Shown here: positions 18,320 through 26,650 of the stretch, in pieces
Layout: each line of letters starts with the position of its first letter
How positions within the stretch are numbered: position 1 is the first letter of the stretch
Assembly (NCBI RefSeq): GCF_001440415.1
Contig: NZ_LLYA01000159.1
Span: 1 to 64,000 of the forward strand
Origin: Bradyrhizobium retamae
Lineage (GTDB): Bacteria; Pseudomonadota; Alphaproteobacteria; Rhizobiales; Xanthobacteraceae
Direction of reading: 5' to 3'
DNA length: 64,000 nucleotides
The notes under the pieces: generated by a model
The model's input: the letters and a program-made list of their open reading frames with translations, nothing else
Database searches by the model: none
What the model was told of the DNA's origin: nothing
Translations under genes and position numbers: made by a program

Positions 18320-18806
18320 AGTCCTTCTGGAACGCAAAAAAACCCCTTGGAATATTCCCCCGGAGCGACTACGTTCCGTTCACAACATCGGTCCAGGGCT
18401 GCTGGCCCCGTAAATCATACGGGTGAGGCCAGAGTTTCTCGAAACGAGAGCCCGCCGGGTGAAAGGTTCCAAACGCAGGTCGAATTGAGCGCAATAGCTG
18501 GAGCTGTGCTGCTCTCGACCGTAAAGCGAACGAAAGCCTGATATTGCGCTTGAATACTTACGCAACAGCCAGTCACGCGAAGCCGTCACGCAAGACGGTT
18601 AGACTGGTTTTGGCAGGCTGAATGATTTGATCCGGCGGGCAAATGTGCCGCCGATTGGGGAACGCGTCTTTGCTGAACGCGAGGGTTGGCGAAATCGACG
18701 ACATGAATTTGAACGGCATCGTGATTCGGTGCGCCTGAGTGCGCGCCCGATCGGATCAGGCTACGACGGCAACTGCAAAACATCAGGGCTGGAATAAAGG
18801 CGAGAC
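18320..18806. other. 487-bp gene-free region with RNA-like stems upstream of DUF4167 gene
   Basis: No protein gene was seen. Several inverted repeats stand out: CCCGT...ACGGG near 18408, TCTCG-AAA-CGAGA near 18436, AGCGCAATA (18488-18496) with TATTGCGCT (18542-18550), and CCGTC-N6-GACGG near 18586 followed by a T-containing stretch. The pattern suits a small RNA or a long structured leader of the DUF4167 gene. No known riboswitch or RNase P/6S/tmRNA signature was recognised. Confidence 0.4.
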
Positions 18807-19556
18807 ATGAGAAACGGTCAAAACAACAAGCGGATGCGTAACCGGAACCAAGGCAGTAACCGGAACGATGGCCGGCGCGGTCAGAACCCGATGACCCGGG
18901 TATTCGAATCCAACGGGCCTGACATCAAGATCCGCGGCACCGCTTCGCACGTTGCGGAAAAATACGTTCAGCTAGCGCGCGACGCGCGCTCTTCCGGCGA
19001 CCCGGTCGCGGCCGAGAATTACTACCAGCACGCCGAGCATTATTTCCGCCTGATCGCTGCTGCGCAGGAGCAGTTCCGGCAGAACCAGCCGCAGCCGCGC
19101 ATCGACACCGAAACGCAGCCGACGGAAGACGGTGACGACGACGGCGAGAGTTTTTCGCATTTCGGCCAGGAGCCGGGCTTCGTCCCTCAGCAGCCACAGC
19201 CATATATCCGCGACAACAATCCGCGCGAAAATCCGCGCGAACAGCGCGGCGACAACCAGCCCTACCAGCGCGACCAACAGCCGCGCGAACACCATCGCGA
19301 ACGCGAGCACCGTCCGCAGCCGCAGTATCAGCCGCAAACCCAGCCGCAGCCGGTGATTGCCGACACCGGCGGCGTCGATCGCCTGCCCTCCTTCATCACC
19401 GGACCGCAGCCTCAGGTGAACGGTGCGCCCGGCGGATATGAAGAGGGCCGCGGCGAGCGTTTCCCGCGCCGGCGCCGCCGGCCGCACGGCCCGCGCCCCG
19501 ACAGCATGGCCGCGCCCGCCGCGCCAAGCGAAGATTTCAATCCGGGGAATGAGTAG
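18807..19556 (+). CDS. DUF4167 domain protein
   Basis: The 249-residue protein begins with a basic, asparagine-rich tail (MRNGQNNKRMRNRNQGSNRN) and then has the conserved DUF4167 block (VFESNGPDIKIRGTASHVAEKYV through AENYYQHAEHYFRLIAAA). The rest is low-complexity, rich in Gln, Pro and Arg, and ends RRPHGPRPDS. This family is widespread in alphaproteobacteria directly after prfA/prmC. The basic tails suggest RNA or ribosome contact, but that is inference. AAAGGCGAG lies about 6 nt before the ATG. Confidence 0.88.
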   Translation: MRNGQNNKRMRNRNQGSNRNDGRRGQNPMTRVFESNGPDIKIRGTASHVAEKYVQLARDARSSGDPVAAENYYQHAEHYFRLIAAAQEQFRQNQPQPRIDTETQPTEDGDDDGESFSHFGQEPGFVPQQPQPYIRDNNPRENPREQRGDNQPYQRDQQPREHHREREHRPQPQYQPQTQPQPVIADTGGVDRLPSFITGPQPQVNGAPGGYEEGRGERFPRRRRRPHGPRPDSMAAPAAPSEDFNPGNE

Positions 19557-19573
19557 GCGTCCGATTTCGTAAG

Positions 19574-19663
19574 CGTGGGCAAAGCGCTAGCGTGCCCACC
19601 AACTTGCTTGAAAACTGCGCACGAAATGGTGGGCACGGCGCATGCGCGCCTTTGCCTACCTAC
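19574..19663. repeat. inverted repeat with GTGGGCAAAGCGC / TGCCCACCA arms
   Basis: The left half contains GTGGGCAAAGCGCTAGCGTG then CCCACCA. The right half contains TGGTGGGCACGGCGCATGCG and a terminal CTTTGCCTACC. They are imperfect inverted copies. The TAG stop codon of the minus-strand methyltransferase gene at 19660-19662 lies inside the right end. Confidence 0.65.
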
Positions 19664-20415
19664 GATTCGCCCAGCTTATCCCGCGTTGCCGTCGATGACG
19701 GCACCAGCGCCGGCTCCAGCGACGGAATCAGCCGCGTACGTTCGCGGCCCGCGGGGATCGCGCGATAGACCTGTTTGGTCGCTTCCACGATATGGACGCC
19801 GGCGAACGGCAGCGACAGCGCGGCGCCGACACGCTCCCACGCCATCGCCGAGCGCAGAAACCAGCCATTGCCGACCGGCGGCAGAAACAGCGCCTCGCCC
19901 CACGCCGCCGGCGTAAACCAGGTCTGCCGCAGCAATTGCGTGATCTGCGCGCGCGAATAGGGCCGGCCGTGACCGAACGGCGTATTGTCGGTGCGCGTCC
20001 ACACGCCCCGCCGGTTCGGGATCACCGCAATCAGCCGGCCGGACGGCGCCAGCACCCGCCACACCTCGCGCAACAAGCGCTCCGGATCGTCCGACATCTC
20101 CAGCGCGTGAACCAGCAAGATTCGATCCATCGCGGCGTCCGGCAGCGGCATCGAGAATTCATCGATCAGAGATGCCAGCGCCGGCCGTCCCGTCGGCCAT
20201 TTCAGGACGCCCTGCGCCGCCGGCATGAAAGCGATGCAGCGCTCCGAATCCTCGCGAAACAGCCCGAGATAGGGCGTCGGATAGCCGAGTCCGAGCACGC
20301 GCTGCCCCGCCGCATCGGACCAGCGCGCCCGAATGCCGCGGTTGATCAACTGCCGCGCCACGATGCCGAGGCGCTGCGAATAGAAATCCCGGAGATCGAT
20401 GACGTCGATGGTCAT
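19660..20415 (-). CDS. class I SAM-dependent methyltransferase next to gloB
   Basis: About 251 residues. Methyltransferase features include VLGLGYPTPYLGLF as a diverged SAM loop, PDAAMDRILLVHALEM as the acidic post-motif and LREVWRVLAPSGRLIAVIPN. ATG 20415 (MTIDVIDLRDFYSQ) is favoured over a GTG two codons earlier. It is divergent from gloB, a constant pairing in Rhizobiales. The substrate is unknown. Confidence 0.75.
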   Translation of the reverse strand: MTIDVIDLRDFYSQRLGIVARQLINRGIRARWSDAAGQRVLGLGYPTPYLGLFREDSERCIAFMPAAQGVLKWPTGRPALASLIDEFSMPLPDAAMDRILLVHALEMSDDPERLLREVWRVLAPSGRLIAVIPNRRGVWTRTDNTPFGHGRPYSRAQITQLLRQTWFTPAAWGEALFLPPVGNGWFLRSAMAWERVGAALSLPFAGVHIVEATKQVYRAIPAGRERTRLIPSLEPALVPSSTATRDKLGES

Positions 20416-20535
20416 GGGCACAATCTACCATACCGTGTTTCATTGCGGCGCGCCGAAAATGCCATTGCCGCGCAAGCGTTAACGCCATATTTCTTTCGGA
20501 TTAGCGGGGCTGAAAGCCTTAACCACGGAGCTGTC

Positions 20536-21303
20536 ATGGCCGCGGAAATTCGTACCTTCACCTGCCTCAACGACAATTTCGGCTATTTGATCCATGATCC
20601 CGCGACCAAGGCCACCGCGTCGGTCGACGCGCCCGAAGCCGCCCCGATCATCAAGGCGCTGGAGCGCGAAGGCTGGACGCTCACGGATATTCTCGTCACT
20701 CATCACCATCACGACCATGTTGGCGGCATTGCCGAGTTGAAGCAGAAATACAACTGCCGCGTCGTTGCACCGCACGACAAGTCCACCAAGATTGCCAATG
20801 TCGACCTGCGCACCGCCCATGGCGACGTAGTCAAGGTGGGAAGCCTGCTGGCGCGGGTGCTGGAAACACCGGGGCACACGCTCGATCATATCTCCTACGT
20901 ATTCGACAACGAAAAGGCGGTGTTTGCCGCCGACACGCTGTTCTCGATCGGCTGCGGCCGGGTATTCGAGGGCAATTATCCGATGATGTGGGATTCCCTG
21001 TTGAAGCTCCGTGCGCTGCCGGATGATTTCAAGCTCTATTGCGGCCATGAATATACTGCCGCCAACATTAAATTCGCGCTCACCGTCGACGGCGACAATC
21101 CGGCGCTGAAAGCGCGCGCCGAGGAAGTCAGGCGGCTGCGCGCGGACAACAAGCCGACGATCCCGGTGCTGTTGGGCGAGGAGAAAAAAGCCAACGTGTT
21201 CCTGCGCGCCGACGAGCCGTCGGTGGCGGCCAAGCTGCACATGAAGGGCGCCAGCGCCGCCGAAGTGTTCGGCGAACTGCGCGAACGCAAGAACAAGTTC
21301 TGA
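20536..21303 (+). CDS. gloB: hydroxyacylglutathione hydrolase (glyoxalase II)
   Basis: This enzyme hydrolyses S-D-lactoylglutathione to lactate and glutathione, the second step of methylglyoxal detoxification. The 255-residue product has the metal-binding THHHHDHVGG motif, the further ligands in ETPGHTLDHISY and FAADTLFSIGCGR, and the C-terminal YCGHEYTAANIKFA. ATG 20536 is the start. The longer in-frame extension upstream lies antisense to the methyltransferase gene and is not expected. The stop overlaps the cupin start (TGATG). Confidence 0.96.
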   Translation: MAAEIRTFTCLNDNFGYLIHDPATKATASVDAPEAAPIIKALEREGWTLTDILVTHHHHDHVGGIAELKQKYNCRVVAPHDKSTKIANVDLRTAHGDVVKVGSLLARVLETPGHTLDHISYVFDNEKAVFAADTLFSIGCGRVFEGNYPMMWDSLLKLRALPDDFKLYCGHEYTAANIKFALTVDGDNPALKARAEEVRRLRADNKPTIPVLLGEEKKANVFLRADEPSVAAKLHMKGASAAEVFGELRERKNKF

Positions 21304-21737
21304 TGGCGCTGCCAAAACAAGCCGCCGAGATCATCGCGCGGCTCGACCTGAAGCCGCATCCCGAAGGCGGGCATTATCGCGAGACGTTTCGCGACGAAAG
21401 CGTGGACACCGCCGGGCGTTCGCGATCGACCGCGATCTATTTCCTGCTGGCACGCGGCGAACGCTCGCATTGGCATCGTATCGATGCGGTCGAGGTCTGG
21501 CATTATTACGCGGGCGCGGCGCTGACGCTGCAGATCGCAGATGACGGCGGCCGGCGCCGCGTCAAACTTGGGCCCGATCTCGCTGGCGGCGAGGTTCCGC
21601 AAGCCGTTGTGCCTCCGCACGCCTGGCAATCCGCTGAAAGCAGCGGCGACTGGACGCTGGTGGGATGCACCGTCGCCCCCGGATTCGAATTTGCGAAGTT
21701 TGAGCTGGCAAAACCGGACTGGTTCCCTGCGCGGTGA
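21303..21737 (+). CDS. DUF985 cupin protein
   Basis: The 144-residue single-domain cupin carries the DUF985 block: LDLKPHPEGGHYRETFRD, then STAIYFLL and SHWHRIDAVEVWHYYAG, where histidines would bind a metal. The function is unknown. The start codon overlaps the gloB stop, so the two are translated together. A role near glyoxalase metabolism is only a guess from position. Confidence 0.87.
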   Translation: MALPKQAAEIIARLDLKPHPEGGHYRETFRDESVDTAGRSRSTAIYFLLARGERSHWHRIDAVEVWHYYAGAALTLQIADDGGRRRVKLGPDLAGGEVPQAVVPPHAWQSAESSGDWTLVGCTVAPGFEFAKFELAKPDWFPAR

Positions 21738-21919
21738 GGTGCCGGGGTCGCGCGCGAACAGCCACGCGGCCTCCCCAACCAGCAACCGCTGGAACGCCGG
21801 CCGGGCGACGATGTTGGTAGCGAAAGCCGCCCGCGGGCGAGCCGCGGCCCAATCCGGTATCTCGGCACGCCAGAGAACGGGCGCGCGCCGTCCTCGGTTG
21901 CACGACGGAAGCCGCTTCG

Positions 21920-22360
21920 ATGATCATTCGATTCCTGGCGATTATTCTCACCGGCCTTGCCGTCATCGCTCCGGCCGCGCATCTGTTCGAACTGCGCCAC
22001 AAGATGCAGATGTCGGAGCAGGACTACTTCGTGGTCCAGCGCATCTATGTCGGCTGGTGGGTGGTCGGCCTGTTCTTGCCGGCGTCGTTGATCGCCAATC
22101 TGGCTCTCGCGGTCCAAGTCAGAGCTGACAAACTGGCGCTTTGGCTTGCAGGCGCCGCAATTGCTCTCATCATTGTCAATCTGGCAATTTTCCTGACCTG
22201 GACCAACCCGGTCAACGTCGCCACCGACAACTGGACTGTGCGCCCTGAGGACTGGCAAACCTCGCGCCGGCACTGGGAGTATTCCCACGCCGTTAATGCG
22301 GGCGTGACGTTGCTGGCGTTTTGTGCCGCAACACTTGCTTCCTTGCGCATGAAAGCGTGA
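21920..22360 (+). CDS. small four-helix membrane protein, DUF1772-like
   Basis: The 146-residue protein has four hydrophobic stretches (about residues 3-22, 46-70, 76-98 and 118-140) and the pattern HKMQMSEQDYFVVQRIY plus WTNPVN, reminiscent of the DUF1772 membrane family. The function is unknown. The 182-bp spacer before it has no recognisable gene. Confidence 0.65.
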   Translation: MIIRFLAIILTGLAVIAPAAHLFELRHKMQMSEQDYFVVQRIYVGWWVVGLFLPASLIANLALAVQVRADKLALWLAGAAIALIIVNLAIFLTWTNPVNVATDNWTVRPEDWQTSRRHWEYSHAVNAGVTLLAFCAATLASLRMKA

Positions 22361-22425
22361 CAGGCTAACGCACGCACTGAGCCCTTGCTTCCGCCACATC
22401 ATATTCTTCGCCGCGATCAGTCTTC

Positions 22426-22508
22426 GTAGGATGGGTGGAGCGAAGCGATACCCATCAACCATAGCATGCCGAAGCATGATGGGTTTCGCTTCGCTCTACC
22501 CATCCTAC
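22426..22508. repeat. 83-bp near-perfect inverted repeat, GTAGGATGGGT family
   Basis: The left arm starting at 22426 (GTAGGATGGGTGGAGCGAAG) and the right arm ending at 22508 are inverted copies over about 32 bp with two mismatches. The centre holds CATGC-CGAA-GCATG. It lies between converging genes and could act as a bidirectional terminator. The TAG stop of the minus-strand transporter at 22505-22507 is inside the right arm. Confidence 0.85.
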
Positions 22509-23377
22509 AATCTTTTTCTCAGCACCATGTCCTTCGCCGCGATCAGGCCGCCGCCGGCGATCAGGATCGCGGCAATGGCGATCGTGGCAGTCGGCTGCGC
22601 GAAGCCGGCGAGGATCAGAAACAAGGTCGATAGGAGGGGCGTCGCGTAGGACGCCGCTCCTAGCACGCGGATATCGCCGCGTTTCATGCCGATGTCCCAG
22701 ACGAAGAACGCCGCGCCGACAGGGCCGACGCCGAGCGCGATGACGGCAAGCCATTGCCCGATCGTCTCCGGCCACGCCGTCTTCTCCACCATGGCATGCA
22801 CAAGCGCGGCCAACAGTGCGGTGGCAAGGCAGAAGCCGGCCACCGCATCGGTCGGCACCGCCTTGAGCTTGCGCGACATCACCGAATAGGCGGCCCACAC
22901 AAAGGCGGCGACGAAGGCCGCAGCCAGCCCTGGGATCTGGCCTGCCGCAAAGCTGCCGGTATTGCCGGCAAACAGCAGCACCGTGCCGGCAAGCCCGAGC
23001 AACGCACCGATGATGTGATGTGGCGCCAGCCGTTCGCCCGGCAACAGCGACGAGAACAGCACGATCAGGAGCGGCCAGAGATAATTCAGCAAGCCGGCTT
23101 CGGCCGGCGGCGCAAACCGCAACGCGAGGAAATACAGCGCGTGATAGCCGAACAATCCGCCGACGCCGACGACCCAGGCGACCAGCGGCTGCTTCAAGGC
23201 GCCGAAAGCGGAGGGCCTGAACAGGAAACTTGCGAAAGCGACCAGGGCGCCGATCGCAAACGTCATGGCGGCGAGCTGGAACGCCGGAATTTTTCCGGTC
23301 GCAACGGTCAACACCGACAGCAGCGACCACATCAGGATCGCAGTCAGTCCGATCAGTGTGGCGCTACGGGCGGTCAT
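22505..23377 (-). CDS. DMT-superfamily transporter (EamA family)
   Basis: A 290-residue integral membrane protein with ten predicted helices and two EamA repeats (TLIGLTAILMWSLLS at the start; GLLNYLWPLLIVLFSSLL mid-protein). It resembles the YddG-like aromatic amino acid exporter group in length and in the LNYLWP segment, but the substrate is uncertain. Its last codons fall in an intergenic repeat. Confidence 0.83.
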   Translation of the reverse strand: MTARSATLIGLTAILMWSLLSVLTVATGKIPAFQLAAMTFAIGALVAFASFLFRPSAFGALKQPLVAWVVGVGGLFGYHALYFLALRFAPPAEAGLLNYLWPLLIVLFSSLLPGERLAPHHIIGALLGLAGTVLLFAGNTGSFAAGQIPGLAAAFVAAFVWAAYSVMSRKLKAVPTDAVAGFCLATALLAALVHAMVEKTAWPETIGQWLAVIALGVGPVGAAFFVWDIGMKRGDIRVLGAASYATPLLSTLFLILAGFAQPTATIAIAAILIAGGGLIAAKDMVLRKRL

Positions 23378-23393
23378 TTATGCAGGTACTTTC

Positions 23394-23507
23394 CGTCATG
23401 GCCGGGCTTGTCCCGGCCATCCATTCTTCGTCGTCGGACGGCTTTAAAGACGTGGATGCCCGGGACATCTAGCGCGAAGACGCGCTTCGCGCTTTTGCCC
23501 GGGCATA
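23394..23507. repeat. GTCATGGCCGGGC palindromic repeat
   Basis: The left half CGTCATGGCCGGGCTTGTCC reads into CGGCCATCCA. The right half has GTGGATGCCCGGGACA and CCCGGGCAT. Together these are inverted blocks related to the 4361 element. Inside is a CGCGAAG...CTTCGCG hairpin. It sits between the divergently read transporter start and the phaB stop. Confidence 0.65.
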
Positions 23508-23544
23508 AAGACGTTCTAACTACGACACGATCGTGACGCTCAGG

Positions 23545-24270
23545 TCACACCAAGTACTGGCCGCCGTTGATCGTCATGGTCGACCCGGTGATGCCGCTGG
23601 CCTCGTCGGCAGCCAGGAAAACCACTGCGCGGGCAATCTCTTCGGGCTCGCCGAGACGATTGATCGGGATCAGCGGCAGAATGCTCTTCTCAAGCACGTC
23701 CTTCGGCACCGCCTGCACCATCTCGGTGTTGATGTAGCCGGGGCAGATCGCGTTCACGGTCACGCCGGCCTTGGCATTCTCCAGCGCCAGCGCCTTGGTA
23801 AAGCCGATGTCGCCGGCCTTGGCGGCGGAATAGTTGACCTGGCCGAACTGTCCCTTCTGGCCGTTGATCGAGGAGATGTTGATGATGCGGCCGAATTTGC
23901 GGGCGCGCATGCCCTCGATCACCGGGCGCGTCATGTTGAACAGCGAGCCGAGATTGGTGTTGATCACCGCGTTCCATTGCTCGAGCGTCATCTTGTGGAA
24001 GGCGCCGTCCTTGGTGATGCCGGCATTGTTGACCAGTACGTCGATCGGCCCGAGGTCCGCCTCGACCTTCTTGATGCCGTCGGCGCAGGCGTCGAACGAA
24101 GAGACGTCCCATTTGTAGACGGGGATGCCGGTCTCGGATTTGAACTTCTCGGCGGCAGCGTCGTTGCCGGCGTAGCTCGCCGCAACCTTGTAGCCCGCGG
24201 CTTTCAGCGCCTTGCTGATCGCAGCGCCAATGCCCCGCGTACCTCCCGTAACCAATGCAACACGTGCCAT
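23545..24270 (-). CDS. phaB: acetoacetyl-CoA reductase
   Basis: PhaB reduces acetoacetyl-CoA to (R)-3-hydroxybutyryl-CoA with NADPH, the second step in polyhydroxybutyrate synthesis. The 241-residue short-chain dehydrogenase has the nucleotide loop TGGTRGIGAAISKAL, NNAG, and the catalytic Ser in NISSINGQKGQFGQ with YSAAKAG. It ends TMTINGGQYLV. ATG 24270 follows AAGGAGG with good spacing. Earlier in-frame ATGs would add a non-conserved leader. phaA is upstream on the same strand, but two hairpins separate them. Confidence 0.96.
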   Translation of the reverse strand: MARVALVTGGTRGIGAAISKALKAAGYKVAASYAGNDAAAEKFKSETGIPVYKWDVSSFDACADGIKKVEADLGPIDVLVNNAGITKDGAFHKMTLEQWNAVINTNLGSLFNMTRPVIEGMRARKFGRIINISSINGQKGQFGQVNYSAAKAGDIGFTKALALENAKAGVTVNAICPGYINTEMVQAVPKDVLEKSILPLIPINRLGEPEEIARAVVFLAADEASGITGSTMTINGGQYLV

Positions 24271-24346
24271 GTCGTAGTCCTCCTTGGTAATTTCTTGGTA
24301 CGCCGGAATTGTCCCGGTCTTTTGACGAGTTTCAATTTTCCGTTTT

Positions 24347-24410
24347 GCAGGCGCTCTTGGAAACGCCTGCACAAGATGAAAATGCCCGGCGCGAGACCGG
24401 GCATTTCATC
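24347..24410 (-). terminator. two strong hairpins between phaA and phaB
   Basis: GCAGGCG (24347-24353) pairs with CGCCTGC (24364-24370). AAATGCCCGG pairs with CCGGGCATTT around 24380-24405, extended by GATG/CATC. Read on the minus strand the second is followed by TTTTC, like a Rho-independent terminator. It may end most phaA transcripts before phaB. Confidence 0.6.
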
Positions 24411-24477
24411 TTTACCAATTCGAGCCGTGGTTGCGAGATGATCTTTTCATCATTCAACCGACCAGTCTGCCTTTAGT

Positions 24478-25656
24478 TCAGTCGCGTGCGACGCACATCG
24501 CAATGCCCATGCCGCCGCCGATGCACAGCGTGGCGAGGCCCTTCTTGGCATCGCGCTTCTGCATCTCGTGCAAGAGCGTCACTAGCACGCGCGCGCCCGA
24601 CGCTCCGATCGGGTGACCGATCGCGATCGCGCCGCCATTGACGTTCACCTTGCTGGTGTCCCAGCCGAGATCCTTGTTCACCGCACAGGCCTGCGCCGCG
24701 AACGCCTCGTTGGCCTCGATCAGGTCGAGGTCGCCGACGTTCCAGCCGGCCTTCTTCAGCGCAGTGCGCGACGCGGGGATCGGGCCGGTGCCCATGATCT
24801 TGGGATCGACGCCGGCCTGGCCCCAGGAGACGATGCGGGCGATCGGCTTCTTGCCCTGTCTGGCCGCTTCCTTGGCGGTCATCAGCACCACGGCGGCCGC
24901 GCCGTCATTGATGCCCGACGCGCTGCCGGCGGTCACGGTGCCGTCCTTCTCGAAGGCGGGCTTCAGCTTGGCCATCGACTCCAGCGTCGCGCCGTGACGG
25001 GGATATTCGTCGGTATCGACCACCACATCGCCCTTGCGGGTCTTGATGGTGACGGCGGTGATCTCGTCCTTGAACTTGCCGGCCTTCTGCGCGGCTTCGG
25101 CCTTCTGCTGCGAGCTGACGGCGAACTCGTCCTGCTGGGCGCGGGTGATCTGCCACTGCTTGGCGACGTTCTCGGCAGTGTTACCCATGTGATAGCCGTT
25201 GAAGGCGTCCCACAGGCCGTCCTTGATCATGGTGTCGACCAGCTCCAGGCCGCCCATCTTCACGCCGCCACGCAGATATTGCGCATGCGGGGCCATGCTC
25301 ATCGATTCCTGGCCGCCCGCGACCACGATCGAGGAATCGCCGTTCAGCAGCGCCTGATAGCCGAGCGCGACCGAGCGCAGGCCCGAGCCGCAGAGCTGGT
25401 TGACGCCCCAGGCCGGGCTCTCCACCGGAATGCCCGCGTTGATCGAGGCCTGACGGGCCGGGTTCTGGCCCTGCGCCGCGGTCAGGATCTGGCCCATGAT
25501 GACTTCGGAGACCTGGCCCGGCTCGACACCCGCCCGCTCCAGCGCGGCCTTGATGGCGATGGCGCCGAGGTCATGGGCCGGGGTGGTGGCGAACGCGCCG
25601 TTGAAGCTGCCGACCGGAGTGCGGGCGGCGCTGACGATGACGACATCGTCTGACAT
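24478..25656 (-). CDS. phaA: acetyl-CoA acetyltransferase (beta-ketothiolase)
   Basis: PhaA joins two acetyl-CoA to acetoacetyl-CoA, the first step in PHB synthesis. The 392-residue thiolase has the acyl-enzyme cysteine in NQLCGSGLRSVAL, the NEAFAAQ motif, GGAIAIGHPIGASGAR, and the second catalytic cysteine in LCIGGGMG. I chose the second of two nearby ATGs (25656) because AAGGAG lies 7 nt before it and would touch the first. A TTGACA promoter-like site lies about 100 nt upstream. Confidence 0.96.
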   Translation of the reverse strand: MSDDVVIVSAARTPVGSFNGAFATTPAHDLGAIAIKAALERAGVEPGQVSEVIMGQILTAAQGQNPARQASINAGIPVESPAWGVNQLCGSGLRSVALGYQALLNGDSSIVVAGGQESMSMAPHAQYLRGGVKMGGLELVDTMIKDGLWDAFNGYHMGNTAENVAKQWQITRAQQDEFAVSSQQKAEAAQKAGKFKDEITAVTIKTRKGDVVVDTDEYPRHGATLESMAKLKPAFEKDGTVTAGSASGINDGAAAVVLMTAKEAARQGKKPIARIVSWGQAGVDPKIMGTGPIPASRTALKKAGWNVGDLDLIEANEAFAAQACAVNKDLGWDTSKVNVNGGAIAIGHPIGASGARVLVTLLHEMQKRDAKKGLATLCIGGGMGIAMCVARD

Positions 25657-25736
25657 GGACATCTCCTTATGGGGTTTCTTGGGCTTGAGGTTGTTGGACG
25701 GCGGGCGGCCGGGGTGGCGTGCCTGTCTCTCACCTT

Positions 25737-25766
25737 ATGTTGTTAACCTCATTGACCCATGTCAAT
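25737..25766 (-). promoter_or_regulatory. candidate phaA promoter with inverted repeat at -35
   Basis: On the minus strand TTGACA (25765-25760) is followed after 17 nt by CAACAT (25742-25737). The -35 lies in a perfect inverted repeat, ATTGAC-CCAT-GTCAAT at 25751-25766, which could be a repressor site. The -10 is a weak match. Confidence 0.45.
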
Positions 25767-25973
25767 CGGCCGGTGCCCAAAATCCTGCCGCGGCGCATTC
25801 AAATTGCTCCCCAAGGGGTTTCCATAGCAGCGTCCATGCCTTGGAATTAACCGTGCCGCACAAAACGGTAGCCGAACCGCATTGAAAATGCTTACTTTGC
25901 TGCGTTTGCGTTGCTCGTCTGCCCGTCGGCGAAGCCGCCGGGTTCCCTGCTCTCGGTGTCGATGTGTGAGCTT
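25767..25973. other. upstream region of phaR
   Basis: Together with the phaA promoter area this forms a 317-bp divergent gap. The 25880-25920 stretch has CTTTGCTGCGTTTGCGTTGC, a TGC-rich string of the sort PhaR proteins can bind, but no clear palindrome. No small gene was seen. Confidence 0.35.
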
Positions 25974-26573
25974 ATGGCAAAGTCAGACCAACCTACGACG
26001 ATCAAGAAATACGCCAACCGGCGGCTCTATAATACCGGCACCAGCACCTATGTGACGCTCGAAGATCTCGCAGCGATGGTGAAGGAAGGCGAGGATTTTC
26101 TCGTCTACGACGCCAAGACCGGCGACGACATTACCCGCCAGGTGCTGGCGCAGATCATCTTCGAACAGGAAAACAAGGCGGGACAAAATCTGTTGCCCAC
26201 CACTTTCCTGCGGCAGTTGATCCGCTTCTACGGCGACAGCATGCAATTGGTGGTGCCGAAATATCTGGAGCAGTCGATCGATACGCTGACGCGCGAGCAG
26301 GAAAAATTCCGCAAGCAACTCACCAATACCTTCAGCGGCACACCATTCGCGCCGCTCGAGGAACATGTCCGCCGCAACATGGAATTGTTTCAGCAGACGT
26401 TCTCGATGTTCAAGCCGTTCGTGCCGCCGCGCGCCGGATCGACTTCGCCCGAGCCGGAGAAGGTGCCGGAGCCCGCGCCCGACGGAGACAATATCGACGA
26501 TCTTCGCCGCCAGATGAAGGAAATGCAGGAACGCCTCGAGCGCATGTCGAAAGAGCCGAAGAAGGAAGAGTAG
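25974..26573 (+). CDS. phaR: polyhydroxyalkanoate synthesis repressor PhaR
   Basis: PhaR binds PHB granules and DNA. When polymer builds up it leaves the promoters of phasin genes. The 199-residue product has the N-terminal DNA-binding block IKKYANRRLYNTGTSTYVTL and the PHB-accumulation regulatory region (TRQVLAQIIFEQENK; FLRQLIRFYGDSMQ). The C-terminus is a charged helical tail (DDLRRQMKEMQERLERM). It is divergent from phaA. I use ATG 25974 (MAKSDQPTTIKKY), the usual family start. Confidence 0.95.
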   Translation: MAKSDQPTTIKKYANRRLYNTGTSTYVTLEDLAAMVKEGEDFLVYDAKTGDDITRQVLAQIIFEQENKAGQNLLPTTFLRQLIRFYGDSMQLVVPKYLEQSIDTLTREQEKFRKQLTNTFSGTPFAPLEEHVRRNMELFQQTFSMFKPFVPPRAGSTSPEPEKVPEPAPDGDNIDDLRRQMKEMQERLERMSKEPKKEE

Positions 26574-26602
26574 TTCTTTCTCTTCGTTCCTAAGCCTCCG
26601 CT

Positions 26603-26638
26603 GTCATCCCTGCTTTCGCATGCGTTCGCAGGGACGAC
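26603..26638. repeat. short single copy of GTCGTCCCTGCGAA-family palindrome
   Basis: GTCATCCCTGC and its inverted partner GCAGGGACGAC enclose TTTCGCATGCGTTC. This is a compact version of the elements at 10870 and 53672 and lies between the converging phaR and EAL genes. Confidence 0.7.
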
Positions 26639-26650
26639 GCGCGGAGAGAG

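Noticed and set aside
21738..21919. Possible decayed protein fragment after the cupin gene (minus strand AFATNIVARPAFQRLLVGEA)
   Set aside because: Only a short stretch in one frame with no start or recognisable family; too weak to call a pseudogene.
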